Source: Clostridia bacterium
Lineage (GTDB): Bacteria; Bacillota; Clostridia; Christensenellales; CAG-138
Length of the DNA: 34,263 nt
Direction of reading: 5' to 3'
Assembly (NCBI GenBank): GCA_017429985.1
Contig: JAFRNW010000037.1
Location: 1 to 34,263, forward strand
Shown in pieces: positions 1 to 8,092 of the stretch. The notes under the pieces are model-generated. The model did no database searches, was not told the origin of the DNA, and worked only from the letters and a program-made list of their open reading frames with translations. The translations under genes and the position numbers were made by a program. Position 1 is the first letter of the stretch. The number at the start of each line of letters is the position of its first letter.

Positions 1-639
1 CACCTCCAGATAGGGATGATTCAGCGTGTCCCAGACCCCGTACAGCTCATCGATCTCGCCCATGTACCAGAGCAGAAGGTCCAGCTGATGGGGCGCCTGG
101 TTGATGAGGACGCCGCCGCCCTCTCCCTTCCAGGTGCCGCGCCACGGATCGGACTGGTAATACGCGAGGTCTCTCCAGCCGAGCATGTTCACGGTTCCCA
201 GGATCGGTTTGCCGATCTTGCCCGCCTCGATCGCTTCCTTGACGCGCATGGACGGACGGTAGAACCGCCTCTGGCAGATGGTCGAACCGACGACGCCGTT
301 GCGTTTTGCTGCGGCGATGATCCGGTCGCAGTCCTCAAGGGAGGCCGCAAGCGGCTTCTCCACCGCGATGTGCAGCCCCAGATCGCAGCAGGCTTCCGCC
401 AGCTCCGCGTGGTTCGGGTGCGGCGTGCAGATCGCGACCGCCTGAACGCCCGTCTCCTCCACCATCCTCTTCAGATCGGTGTACGGACGGATCCCGTACT
501 GCTCCGCGAATTTCGCGGTCTTCTCCATATTCCTTCCGTAGCAGGCAACCAGTTCGCTGTTTTCACAGGCCTGGAACGCGAAAGCGTGAAAATGCCCCAC
601 TTTGCCGCAGCCGATCACGGCCGTTCTGATCTTTTCCAT
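1..639 (-). CDS. Gfo/Idh/MocA family NAD(P)-dependent oxidoreductase (partial, C-terminus off the left edge)
   Basis: The first 213 codons are visible and the frame is still open at base 1, so the gene is cut by the window. The N-terminus is a Rossmann nucleotide-binding fold with a glycine motif (GCGKVG, residues 10-15), and the family signature EKP lies at residues 94-96, its lysine being the usual catalytic or cofactor-contacting residue. These enzymes oxidise or reduce sugars, inositols or sugar acids with NAD(P). The start at 639 has an AGGAG about 7 nt upstream, inside the end of the preceding dehydrogenase gene; only 3 nt separate the two, so they are co-transcribed. It is the last visible gene of a sugar ABC-transport operon, so it probably acts on the imported carbohydrate. 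The substrate cannot be read from sequence. Confidence 0.9.
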   Translation of the reverse strand, partial: MEKIRTAVIGCGKVGHFHAFAFQACENSELVACYGRNMEKTAKFAEQYGIRPYTDLKRMVEETGVQAVAICTPHPNHAELAEACCDLGLHIAVEKPLAASLEDCDRIIAAAKRNGVVGSTICQRRFYRPSMRVKEAIEAGKIGKPILGTVNMLGWRDLAYYQSDPWRGTWKGEGGGVLINQAPHQLDLLLWYMGEIDELYGVWDTLNHPYLEV

Positions 640-642
640 GTT

Positions 643-1686
643 TTACTCCTGATCCTCGTCACAGAGGAACACGATCTTCGTCAGACCGTCTTCCCGGTTG
701 TAGATCTTCTTCATCCAGAAGTCGCCGTCCTTCAGCGGCACCTGTTTGGAGATCATTTTGTCCGCCGCGATCTGTCCGGACGCGATCAGATCAAGGCACT
801 GCGGATATTCGCCCGCGCTCGCGCAGGAACCGAACAGGCTGATCTGCCTCGTCACCACGTACTGCAGCGGGAAGCTGATCTCCCTCGCGATGTTCCCGAC
901 CAGGACAACGCGTCCGCCGAGCTGCAGGCTCTTGATGCACAGAAGCGCGGTCGCCTCGATCCCGGTCGCGTCGATCGCGACCGTCACGCCGCCGCCCGAG
1001 AGCTTGAGGATCTGCTCGAGCGCGTCGGGATCTTTGGAGTTCACGCAGTCGGTCGCCCCGGTCTCTTTTGCAAAGTCAAGGCGCGTGTCGTCGATGTCCA
1101 CCGCGATGATCTGCTTTACGCCGAAGCTCTTCACCACCTGAAGGGCGAACAGGCCGATCGTTCCGACGCCCACGATCACGACGGAATCCTTTTCCGTGAT
1201 GGTCGTTCTGGTCGCCGCGTGGTATCCGATGGAGAGCGGCTCCGTCAGAGAGGCCTGCACGTAGGTCACGCTGTCCGGGAGCGCGTACAGGATGTATTCC
1301 GGAACACAGACGTATTCCGCGAAGCACCCCGGACGGTTGTACTCCTCGCAGCTGACGCCCAGGACCTGCCTGTTCCGGCAGAGGTTCACCATTCCCTGCT
1401 CGCACATGTCGCACTCGTTGCAGTAGACGGTGGAATCAAACGTCACCCGGTCGCCGGGCTTGAACTTCTTGACGTTCTTCCCGACCGCCTCGATCTTGCC
1501 GGCGGCTTCGTGCCCCATGATGACCGGCGGGCGGCGCCTGCCCGTGGAGCCGTCGAAGCCGTGCACGTCGCTGCCGCACACGGAACAGGCCTTCAGGCGG
1601 ATCAGGACCTCCCCGTCCTTCGGGACGGGTTTCTCCACGTCCATATAGTCGAGCCGCTTGTACTCGTTCATTACCAATGCTTTCAT
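643..1686 (-). CDS. Zinc-dependent medium-chain alcohol/polyol dehydrogenase
   Basis: A 347-aa MDR-family dehydrogenase. Visible features are the catalytic-zinc residues C37, H59-E60 (GHE motif) and E149, the four structural-zinc cysteines C89, C92, C95 and C103, and a Rossmann motif GVGTIG at 173-178. Relatives oxidise sorbitol, threonine, butanediol or sugar-derived alcohols with NAD(P). I start it at MKALVMN (1686) rather than further upstream because GGAGGAG lies at 1691-1697 and the alignment to the family begins there. It sits between an ABC permease gene and the Gfo/Idh oxidoreductase gene, suggesting that two successive redox steps on an imported sugar or sugar alcohol are encoded together. 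The exact substrate is unknown. Confidence 0.93.
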   Translation of the reverse strand: MKALVMNEYKRLDYMDVEKPVPKDGEVLIRLKACSVCGSDVHGFDGSTGRRRPPVIMGHEAAGKIEAVGKNVKKFKPGDRVTFDSTVYCNECDMCEQGMVNLCRNRQVLGVSCEEYNRPGCFAEYVCVPEYILYALPDSVTYVQASLTEPLSIGYHAATRTTITEKDSVVIVGVGTIGLFALQVVKSFGVKQIIAVDIDDTRLDFAKETGATDCVNSKDPDALEQILKLSGGGVTVAIDATGIEATALLCIKSLQLGGRVVLVGNIAREISFPLQYVVTRQISLFGSCASAGEYPQCLDLIASGQIAADKMISKQVPLKDGDFWMKKIYNREDGLTKIVFLCDEDQE

Positions 1687-1708
1687 AAGTCTCCTCCTTG
1701 TTCCAAAA

Positions 1709-1739
1709 GGAAAGCCGCACAGCATTTGCGCGGCTTTCC
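1709..1739 (-). terminator. Intercistronic hairpin with short U-run between permease and dehydrogenase genes
   Basis: A 10-bp perfect stem (1709-1718 with 1730-1739) and an 11-nt loop. In the direction of the operon it is followed by TTTT and then directly by the ribosome binding site of the dehydrogenase gene. It resembles a weak, read-through intrinsic terminator or an RNA-stabilising 3' hairpin. Confidence 0.6.
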
Positions 1740-1759
1740 GTACCGGTATCCGGGTGAGA

Positions 1760-2590
1760 TCAGCCTTTCACCGCGCCGGCCGTGAGACCGCTGATGATGT
1801 ACTTCTGCAGCAGCAGGGCCAGTACGACGATCGGCAGCGTGATCGCGCAGGACGCAGCCATCAGGCCGCCCCAGTCGACATACGCGTAGGATACGAAGTC
1901 ATAGATCGCGACCGGAAGGGTGACCGTGTTCCTGCCTGTCAGCACGATGGAGAACATGAAGTTGTTCCACGAGAAGATGAAGGCAAGCAGGGAAGCCGTG
2001 ATCATGCCGGGCGTGGTCAGGCGCAGCGCGATCCTGAAGAACGCGCCGTACCGGTTCGTGCCGTCGATGCACGCCGCTTCCTCGAGGTCGACCGGGATCG
2101 ACTCGAAGTTCGGGATCATGATCCAGACGATGTAGGGAAGCGCGACCAGCATATGCGAAAGGATCAGCGCCGTGTAGGTGTTCCTGAGCCCCAGCTGCGA
2201 AAAGATCGAGAACCAGGGAAGCAGGAAGGAAATGCCGGGGATCATTCTGACGAGCAGAACGATGACGCTGGATTTCCGCATCTTGAACCGCGCGATCGCA
2301 TACGCGCAGGGCAGCCCGATCACGAGCGACAGCGCGACGGCGATGAACGCGACGATCAGACTGTTTTTCGTGTATTTCAGGAAATCATATTCGGTAAAGA
2401 TGCTGATATAGTTGCGGAGCGTGGCGTCGAATTCGAGCAGTCCGTGCGCGTTCTGGTTGATGATCGACTGCTGCGGCTCTATGGAGGCAAGGACCATCCA
2501 CAGGATCGGGAACAGCGTGATCAGAAGAACCGCATAGATCAGGACGTGGGTACCGACGGATTTCAAGATGTCTTTCGTTTTCTTGCTCAT
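1760..2590 (-). CDS. Carbohydrate ABC transporter permease, MalG/AraQ type
   Basis: A 276-aa integral membrane protein with about six hydrophobic helices and the cytoplasmic EAA loop that docks the ATPase (EEAACIDGTNRYGAFFRI, about residues 166-183). This is the inner-membrane subunit family that pairs with a MalF-type permease. The start codon at 2590 shares one base with the stop of the preceding permease gene (TGATG), so the two are translationally coupled. No ATPase gene is present here. Many Firmicute CUT1 sugar transporters use a shared MsmK-type ATPase encoded elsewhere, which is the likely case here but not shown. Confidence 0.95.
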   Translation of the reverse strand: MSKKTKDILKSVGTHVLIYAVLLITLFPILWMVLASIEPQQSIINQNAHGLLEFDATLRNYISIFTEYDFLKYTKNSLIVAFIAVALSLVIGLPCAYAIARFKMRKSSVIVLLVRMIPGISFLLPWFSIFSQLGLRNTYTALILSHMLVALPYIVWIMIPNFESIPVDLEEAACIDGTNRYGAFFRIALRLTTPGMITASLLAFIFSWNNFMFSIVLTGRNTVTLPVAIYDFVSYAYVDWGGLMAASCAITLPIVVLALLLQKYIISGLTAGAVKG

Positions 2591-3480
2591 CAGTATTCCA
2601 CCTCAACTTTCGATTTCACCCACAGGAATCCGCAGCCCATCGCCATGACCACGATGAAGAACAGGACGGAGATCGCGGCCGCTTTGCCGAACCTGTAATA
2701 GGCGAACATGTTCAAATAGCCGTAGATGTTGATCGTTTCTGTTGCGAAGCTCGGTCCGCCCTGCGTCGTGGCGTAGATGATGTCGTACGTCTTGATGACG
2801 TCGATGAGACGCATCAGGACCGCGATCAGGATGGACGAACTGGCAAGCGGCAGGGTGATCTTCGTGAACGTCTGCCACTTGGTCGCGCCGTCGATCAGGG
2901 CGGATTCATACGGCTCCAGCGGGATCGTCTGCAGTCCGCCGTAGACCATGAGCATGACCATCGGCGTCCACTCCCAGATGTCGATGATGATCAGCCACAG
3001 CATCGACTCAAATCCGGTCGTTGCCAGAAATGCCCTTCTCTGAAATCCCAGCGCTTCAACAACTACGTTCGCAATACCGATGCTCGGCTCCAGCATCAAC
3101 TTCCACACCATGCCCATCGCGACGGGAGTTGCGACAACGGGCAGCAGCATGAGGGCCTGAACGACCCGGCGTCCGTGGAACTTCCTGTTGATCAGAACAG
3201 CAAGCGCCACGCCCAGGATCGTCTCCACCACGATGGCGATCGAGGAGAACACGATCGTTCTCCAGACGGAGTTCAGGAACCGCTCGTCGTGCAGGATCTC
3301 CTTGTAGTTCTGGAGGCCGATGAACTTCGGCGCCTTTACAAGAGACATCTGCCAGTCGGTAAAGCTGTACGAAAAGTTATAAGCCAGGGGAGCAATAATC
3401 ATCAGCACAATGAAGATCAGCGCGGGCAGCACCATCACCAGTTTCATGTGCCTGTCAAACCATCTTCTCAAAACTCCCAC
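2590..3480 (-). CDS. Carbohydrate ABC transporter permease, MalF/UgpA type
   Basis: A 296-aa membrane protein with six predicted hydrophobic segments and an EAA-type loop (ESALIDGATKWQTFTKITLP, roughly residues 193-212). It is the partner of the MalG-type permease with which it overlaps by one base. The start is uncertain: GTG at 3480 has a GGGAG only 1-2 nt away, which is too close for a normal Shine-Dalgarno, so initiation at a TTG four codons later or at the internal ATG (residue 12, about 3447) is also possible. A 120-nt gap holding a strong hairpin separates it from the binding-protein gene upstream. Confidence 0.93.
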   Translation of the reverse strand: MGVLRRWFDRHMKLVMVLPALIFIVLMIIAPLAYNFSYSFTDWQMSLVKAPKFIGLQNYKEILHDERFLNSVWRTIVFSSIAIVVETILGVALAVLINRKFHGRRVVQALMLLPVVATPVAMGMVWKLMLEPSIGIANVVVEALGFQRRAFLATTGFESMLWLIIIDIWEWTPMVMLMVYGGLQTIPLEPYESALIDGATKWQTFTKITLPLASSSILIAVLMRLIDVIKTYDIIYATTQGGPSFATETINIYGYLNMFAYYRFGKAAAISVLFFIVVMAMGCGFLWVKSKVEVEY

Positions 3481-3558
3481 TCTCCCTATTTAAGATTGTT
3501 CTGTGATACGGACGGAATGTCCGGACGGACATCCCTTCGGAAATAATCCATAAACGAA

Positions 3559-3590
3559 ATCAGGATGACGGGGTTTCCCGTCATCCTGAT
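3559..3590 (-). terminator. Intra-operon hairpin after the binding-protein gene
   Basis: A 14-bp perfect stem (3559-3572 with 3577-3590) closed by a 4-nt loop, 11 nt beyond the solute-binding protein stop codon. On the minus strand it is followed by TTTCGTTT, an imperfect U-run. It looks like a partial terminator or RNA-stabilising hairpin. In binding-protein operons this arrangement typically gives much more binding protein than permease. Confidence 0.75.
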
Positions 3591-3600
3591 CAAGACTTCA

Positions 3601-4974
3601 TCAGCCGCCGAAGTCCTCGTCGAGCAGTCTCTGGAATTCAGCATCTGCCTTTTCTGCGGCAGCGGCTACATCCTTGCCCTCGATGGAAGCGGTAATGACG
3701 GCGCCGATCGCGTCACGGGCAGCTGCAACGGATGTGCAGAGCGGACGGTCATACGCCTTGGTGGCGATTTCGTTTGCCTTCTGGATGGACTCGAGCAGGT
3801 CCGCCGGATAGTTGGCGGTACAGGCGGGATCGTTCCAGGAGGACAGACGGGCGGAGGAGATACCGGATGTCTGGATGTATTTGACTTCCTCCACACCGGC
3901 GGCCCATTTCACGAATTCCTTCGCGGCTGCGAGGTTCGGGCTGTTGGCGGAGATCGCAAGGCCCCATGCGCAGACGTTGAAGGAGTGCTGTCCGGGCGTC
4001 AGAGCGAATCCGGTCTTGTCATAGACGGCTGTATCCGGACCGCAGAAGGATTTCCAGATGGAGTCGGCATCGGTGACCATCGCGGCGCCGCCCGTGGAGA
4101 ACAGGTTCGCGCACTCTGCCCAATGCATGTTCAGACAGTCTGCCGGGCCGTATTCACGGAGCATTCTGCCGTAGAAGTCGAACGCTTTGATCGCTTCGGG
4201 GGTGTTGACCAGGGACTTCGGATGTTCTCCGGAGAAGTCGATCCAGTCGCCGCCGCAGGCGAACAGGTAAGCGGTGAACTGCGTGACGGCGGGGTTGCCG
4301 AGACCGCGCATCGTAACGCCGACGACGCCGGGCTCGATTCCGTTCAAAGCCTTCGCGCAGGCTTCATACTCTTCGAGGCTGGTCGGGACCGAAAGGCCGG
4401 CCTTCTCAAAGAGGTCTTTCCTGTACATGAGCACCTGACGCTCTGTTACCAGCGGTACGCCGTACATCGTGCCGTCGCCGCCGCTCAGCTGATACGCAGA
4501 GAGGGTCGCCGGGATGATGTCGTCGCCCTGGAATTCGGCATCCGCATAGAGGTCGTCCACCGGAGCAAGGAATCCGTTCTTGATGAACTGCTGGACTTCC
4601 TGCAGAGGACGGCACATGAACACGTCGATATACTGGCCGCCGGAACCGAGTTCCACGTTCAGTTTGTCGCTGAGCTGTCCTTCCGGATAGACCTCGTACT
4701 CGACTTTCATGCCGGTTGCAGCTTCGAATTTCGGGATCTCTGTCTTCATGGCGTTCGTCCAGTCATGGGAAGCCAGGATGACACGAAGCGTCACGCCGTC
4801 ATACGGTTTGGGCTCGTCTGCTTTAGCAGGAGCGGCTGCCGGGGCTTCCGCTGCGGGCGCTGCCGCCGCGGGCGCTGCCGGTTCGGCTGCCGTAGTCTGG
4901 GACGCGGGCGCGCCGCAGGCGACAAGGCCGAATACCATGCAGGCAACCATGACCAAAGCCAAAAGCTTCTTCAT
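3601..4974 (-). CDS. Sugar ABC transporter substrate-binding lipoprotein (family 1)
   Basis: A 457-aa extracellular solute-binding protein. It has an N-terminal signal sequence and lipobox ending LVAC, with the lipidated cysteine at residue 20, then an Ala/Pro/Glu-rich linker (about 26-55), then the periplasmic-binding-protein fold. It would be anchored to the outer face of the membrane and deliver a sugar, oligosaccharide or sugar acid to the two permeases downstream. The start at MKKLLALVM (4974) is chosen over an upstream in-frame ATG because GAGGAGGAA lies 7-15 nt before it and the signal peptide begins there. It is the first gene of the minus-strand operon. The neighbouring uronate-type enzymes hint at a sugar-acid or uronate-containing substrate, which is inference. 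Confidence 0.95.
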   Translation of the reverse strand: MKKLLALVMVACMVFGLVACGAPASQTTAAEPAAPAAAAPAAEAPAAAPAKADEPKPYDGVTLRVILASHDWTNAMKTEIPKFEAATGMKVEYEVYPEGQLSDKLNVELGSGGQYIDVFMCRPLQEVQQFIKNGFLAPVDDLYADAEFQGDDIIPATLSAYQLSGGDGTMYGVPLVTERQVLMYRKDLFEKAGLSVPTSLEEYEACAKALNGIEPGVVGVTMRGLGNPAVTQFTAYLFACGGDWIDFSGEHPKSLVNTPEAIKAFDFYGRMLREYGPADCLNMHWAECANLFSTGGAAMVTDADSIWKSFCGPDTAVYDKTGFALTPGQHSFNVCAWGLAISANSPNLAAAKEFVKWAAGVEEVKYIQTSGISSARLSSWNDPACTANYPADLLESIQKANEIATKAYDRPLCTSVAAARDAIGAVITASIEGKDVAAAAEKADAEFQRLLDEDFGG

Positions 4975-5014
4975 TTGATGTTCCTCCTCATAAATTTTGT
5001 CTGTGCGCGGCGCA

Positions 5015-5043
5015 TGCATAAAACACACGTCACACATCAGTAA
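5015..5043 (-). promoter_or_regulatory. Candidate promoter of the sugar-transport operon
   Basis: On the minus strand TTACTG (5038-5043) and TATGCA (5015-5020) are separated by 17 nt, about 40 nt upstream of the binding-protein start. The match to the sigma-70/A consensus is only moderate. Confidence 0.35.
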
Positions 5044-5119
5044 TAAGGATTGCCATTCGTTTTGACTACATTTTTTGAAAAAAATCGATGATTTCCTTCG
5101 GAAGCTTCGCGCGTTCGCC

Positions 5120-5149
5120 TTGTGTTTTCGATGCGCGGTAACATATAAT
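5120..5149 (+). promoter_or_regulatory. Promoter of the kinase-phosphatase-dehydrogenase operon
   Basis: TTGTGT (5120-5125) and a perfect TATAAT (5144-5149) lie 18 nt apart, roughly 50 nt before the kinase start. It faces away from the transport-operon promoter, so the 223-nt space between the two operons (4975-5197) is a divergent regulatory region. I see no clear operator palindrome in it. Confidence 0.65.
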
Positions 5150-5197
5150 GACCTTGTTGAATTTTCAATAAATCATTCGATTGGGGGAATCTTTAAG

Positions 5198-6265
5198 ATG
5201 AAGGAATCCTGTCGGTATGCTATCGCGTGCGTGACGTCCATGGGTGTGAGGCTCACGCCTGAAAACCGGATGCCGGTCCACAATTCCCGTCATTTCATCC
5301 TCAGCTCTTCAAGCGCCGAAACGAACGTCCTGAACGTGACCTCGTCCCTCGGGAAGGAGTGCCTTGCGCTCACCAAATTCGTCAAGGGCAGCCCGATCGC
5401 GCTGTTCCTGAAGAACGATCTCCGTGCCAGGAACATCCGGTACGAGGGGATCGAGGTGGCGCCGGACGGTCCCTGGGGATGCCGGCACCAGTTCAACATC
5501 GCAGATTCCGGAGTCGGCTACCGCGCGCCGCGCGTCTATAACGACAGGGCCGGCGAAGTCGGCCGCACGCTTCATGCGGACGAGTTCGATCTGGACCGGA
5601 TCTTCGGTCAGGAAGGCGTCGGCATCCTGCATCTTTCCGGTCTGATCGCCGCGATGAGCGAAGAGACCACCGAATGCTGCCTGAAGGTCGCCGAAGTTGC
5701 AAAGGCGAACGGCACCCTGGTCAGCTTCGATCTGAACTACCGCGCCTCCTTCTGGAAAGGACGCGAAGCGGAACTCCGCGAAGCGTTCCACCGTCTCGCC
5801 TCCATGGCGGACGTGCTGGTCGGCAACGAGGAAGACTTCCAGCTGTGCCTCGGATTCAAGGGGCCCGAAGTCGCGGGCAAGGATCTTTCCAACAAGATCG
5901 AAAGCTTCAAGCAGATGATCATGCAGGTGCGGGAAGAGTATCCGAACGCACGCATGTACGGCACCACGCTCCGCCAGGTCCTTTCCGCGAACGAGCATCT
6001 CTGGGGCGGCATCCTCCTCGCGGACGGCGAATGGTACGTTGAAGAGCCGAGACCGATCCAGGTCATGGACCGGATCGGCGGCGGAGACGGCTTCACGGGC
6101 GGTCTTCTCTACGGCGTGCTCCAGGGATGGCCGGGCGACAAATGCCTGCAGTTTGCGTGGGCGACCGGCGTTCTCGCGGCAAGCAGCCTGAACGACTACG
6201 CCGAACCCGCGGACGAGAAGCAGGTCTGGGACATCTATGCGGGCAACGCCCGTGTCCAGAGATAA
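5198..6265 (+). CDS. PfkB-family sugar kinase, 2-keto-3-deoxygluconate kinase-like
   Basis: A 355-aa PfkB/ribokinase-fold kinase. The C-terminal signature DRIGGGDGFTGG contains the catalytic base Asp297. The variant GGGD instead of GAGD, and the DLNYRASFW segment near residues 181-189, are typical of 2-dehydro-3-deoxygluconokinases, which phosphorylate KDG to KDPG. The start at 5198 (MKESCRYAIA) has a G-rich GGGGGA about 10 nt upstream; an in-frame ATG further upstream would overlap the promoter, so I rejected it. It is first in an operon with an HAD phosphatase and a mannonate oxidoreductase-like enzyme, which supports a role in hexuronate or aldonate breakdown. No KDPG aldolase gene is present in the window. 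Confidence 0.88.
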   Translation: MKESCRYAIACVTSMGVRLTPENRMPVHNSRHFILSSSSAETNVLNVTSSLGKECLALTKFVKGSPIALFLKNDLRARNIRYEGIEVAPDGPWGCRHQFNIADSGVGYRAPRVYNDRAGEVGRTLHADEFDLDRIFGQEGVGILHLSGLIAAMSEETTECCLKVAEVAKANGTLVSFDLNYRASFWKGREAELREAFHRLASMADVLVGNEEDFQLCLGFKGPEVAGKDLSNKIESFKQMIMQVREEYPNARMYGTTLRQVLSANEHLWGGILLADGEWYVEEPRPIQVMDRIGGGDGFTGGLLYGVLQGWPGDKCLQFAWATGVLAASSLNDYAEPADEKQVWDIYAGNARVQR

Positions 6266-6293
6266 GGGGCGCGGACAGTCCCCTATAGGCGGC

Positions 6294-7124
6294 ATGCAGA
6301 ATATCCGAATCATTTGTCTGGATCTTGACGGTACACTTCTGGACAATCAGAAAAGAATAAGCAAACGGAATGCGCGCGCTTTGCAGGCGGCGGCCGACGC
6401 AGGTATCGAAATCGTCCCCACCACGGGACGATTTTACCTTGGCATCCCGGAGCAGATCCGGAACCTGCCGTTTATTCACTACGCCATCACCATCAACGGG
6501 GCGTGCGTCTACGATGTCATGAACAGCCGGGAGATCGTCCGGATCGAGATCCCAGCGGATGAAGCCGTTTCCATTATGGAGCACTTCGACACGCTGGACG
6601 TCATGTACGACTGTTTTCTGGATTCCTGGGGATATATGAACACCTCCTGGCAGGAACATCCGGAGAAGTATTCACCGGATCCGGCTTACACCGACGTCTT
6701 TAAAAAACTCCGCAGTCCCGTTCCGGAACTGAAGGAATTCGTCCGGGCGTCCGGGAAAAACATCCAGAAAGTGCAGTTCTGGTGCAGGGATCTCTCCATC
6801 CGGGACAAAGAGCTGAAACTCCTTCCGAAACTGTTCACGAACGTTGCCGTATCCTCCGCGATCTATAATAACGTGGAAGTCAACAACGTAAACGCCCACA
6901 AGGGCGAAGCACTCAGAAGGCTTTGCGAATATACTGATACGGATCCCTCCGAAGTCATGGCAATCGGAGACGGATCCAACGACCTCAGCATACTTGAGGC
7001 GGCCGGAACGGCAGTCGCCATGGGCAACGCGGTCGCGCCTGTCCTCGCCGCTGCGAATATCGTAACGGATACCAACGAGGCGGACGGCGTCGCGAAAACG
7101 ATTGAACAATTGTTAGGTATTTGA
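6294..7124 (+). CDS. Cof-type HAD-IIB family hydrolase (sugar phosphatase-like)
   Basis: A 276-aa HAD phosphatase. Motif I is DLDGT with nucleophile D10 and acid/base D12; the C-terminal motif IGDGSNDLSILEAAG supplies the Mg2+-binding aspartates. The size and a C2-type cap between these motifs fit the Cof/YidA subfamily, which removes phosphate from sugar phosphates or phosphorylated cofactors in the cytoplasm. The start at 6294 lies 28 nt after the kinase stop; the only SD-like sequence is weak (GGCGGC). The stop is 17 nt before the next gene. Its place between a KDG-type kinase and a mannonate oxidoreductase suggests detoxification of a phosphorylated intermediate, but the substrate is not determinable. 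Confidence 0.9.
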   Translation: MQNIRIICLDLDGTLLDNQKRISKRNARALQAAADAGIEIVPTTGRFYLGIPEQIRNLPFIHYAITINGACVYDVMNSREIVRIEIPADEAVSIMEHFDTLDVMYDCFLDSWGYMNTSWQEHPEKYSPDPAYTDVFKKLRSPVPELKEFVRASGKNIQKVQFWCRDLSIRDKELKLLPKLFTNVAVSSAIYNNVEVNNVNAHKGEALRRLCEYTDTDPSEVMAIGDGSNDLSILEAAGTAVAMGNAVAPVLAAANIVTDTNEADGVAKTIEQLLGI

Positions 7125-7141
7125 AAGGTGGTAACCAGAAA

Positions 7142-7993
7142 ATGAAACTCCCAATTCAGACTGATCTTACGGGTAAAGTGGCTGTCGTAACCGGCGCGGG
7201 CGGCGTCCTTTGCGGCATGTTCTCCAAAGCGCTGGCAACGGCCGGCGCGAAAGTCGCCGTGCTCGACATCAACGAGCCCGCCGCGGTCAAGGTCGCGGAT
7301 GAAATCGTACAGGACGGCGGAATCGCGAAAGCTTACAAATGCAATGTTCTGGACGAAAAGGATGTGGATGCCTGCCACGAACTCGTCCTGAAGGACTTTG
7401 GCAAATGTGATATCCTGCTCAACGGGGCGGGCGGCAACAATCCGCGCGCCACGACCGACAAGGAATACTTCTATCCGGAAGATCTGATGAACGACGAAAT
7501 CCGTACGTTCTACAATCTCGACGAGCATGGGATCGAATTCGTCTTCAGCCTCAATTTCATGGGCACGCTGATCCCGACCAGGGTCTTTTCGAAGGACATG
7601 ATCGGTCGCGAGGGATGCAATATCCTGAACGTATCCTCCATGAACGCGTTCACGCCTCTGACCAAGATCCCCGCCTACTCCGCCGCAAAGGCAGCCGTAT
7701 CCAATTTCACGCAGTGGCTCGCGGTGCATTTCTCCAAGGTCGGCATCCGCGTGAACGCAATCGCGCCGGGCTTCTTTCTGACCAATCAGACGCGCCCGCT
7801 CTACTTCCGCGAGGACGGAAGCGTCATCCCGCGCTACAACAAGATTATCGACGCGACCCCGATGGGGCGTTTCGGCGAGCCGGAAGAACTGATCGGCGGA
7901 CTGCTGTTCCTCCTCAACAACGAGGCGGCGTCCTTCATTACCGGCACCGTACTCACGATCGACGGCGGGTACAACTGCTACAGCGGCGTCTGA
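7142..7993 (+). CDS. SDR oxidoreductase, D-mannonate/fructuronate oxidoreductase-like (YjmF/UxuB type)
   Basis: A 283-aa short-chain dehydrogenase. It shows TGAGGVLCG (17-25, nucleotide binding), NGAG (94-97), active-site Ser at 165/166 and Y179-x3-K183. The stretches NNPRATTD, SSMNAFTPLTKIPAYS and FTQWLAVHFSKVGIRVNAIAPGF are those I recognise from the Bacillus YjmF family, which interconverts D-fructuronate and D-mannonate with NAD(P)H. The start at 7142 (MKLPIQ) has AAAGGTGG about 10 nt upstream; a TTG 21 nt earlier lies before that site. With the adjacent KDG-type kinase this outlines the path fructuronate - mannonate - KDG - KDPG, although the mannonate dehydratase is not in the window. 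A related activity such as KDG 5-dehydrogenase cannot be excluded. Confidence 0.88.
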   Translation: MKLPIQTDLTGKVAVVTGAGGVLCGMFSKALATAGAKVAVLDINEPAAVKVADEIVQDGGIAKAYKCNVLDEKDVDACHELVLKDFGKCDILLNGAGGNNPRATTDKEYFYPEDLMNDEIRTFYNLDEHGIEFVFSLNFMGTLIPTRVFSKDMIGREGCNILNVSSMNAFTPLTKIPAYSAAKAAVSNFTQWLAVHFSKVGIRVNAIAPGFFLTNQTRPLYFREDGSVIPRYNKIIDATPMGRFGEPEELIGGLLFLLNNEAASFITGTVLTIDGGYNCYSGV

Positions 7994-8007
7994 AAAGAAT
8001 CGCAGGA

Positions 8008-8066
8008 CGGTCTGCCTGTCCGCGGGCAGACCGCTGTCCGTGCCTGAACGGGCACGGTTCTTTTTT
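8008..8066 (+). terminator. Tandem hairpins and intrinsic terminator of the sugar-acid operon
   Basis: Two consecutive hairpins follow the oxidoreductase stop. The first is a 9-bp stem (8008-8016 with 8025-8033). The second is a 7-bp GC-rich stem (8038-8044 with 8051-8057) followed directly by TTCTTTTTT, a classical Rho-independent terminator. Confidence 0.85.
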
Positions 8067-8092
8067 CTCTTTCAAGTTTCGAGGATTCCGAT

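Noticed and set aside
16..1785. A 589-codon open frame on the plus strand opposite the oxidoreductase and dehydrogenase genes
   Set aside because: It is antisense to two well-supported enzyme genes, is Arg/His/Asp-rich with no recognisable domain, and arises from GC-rich third positions.
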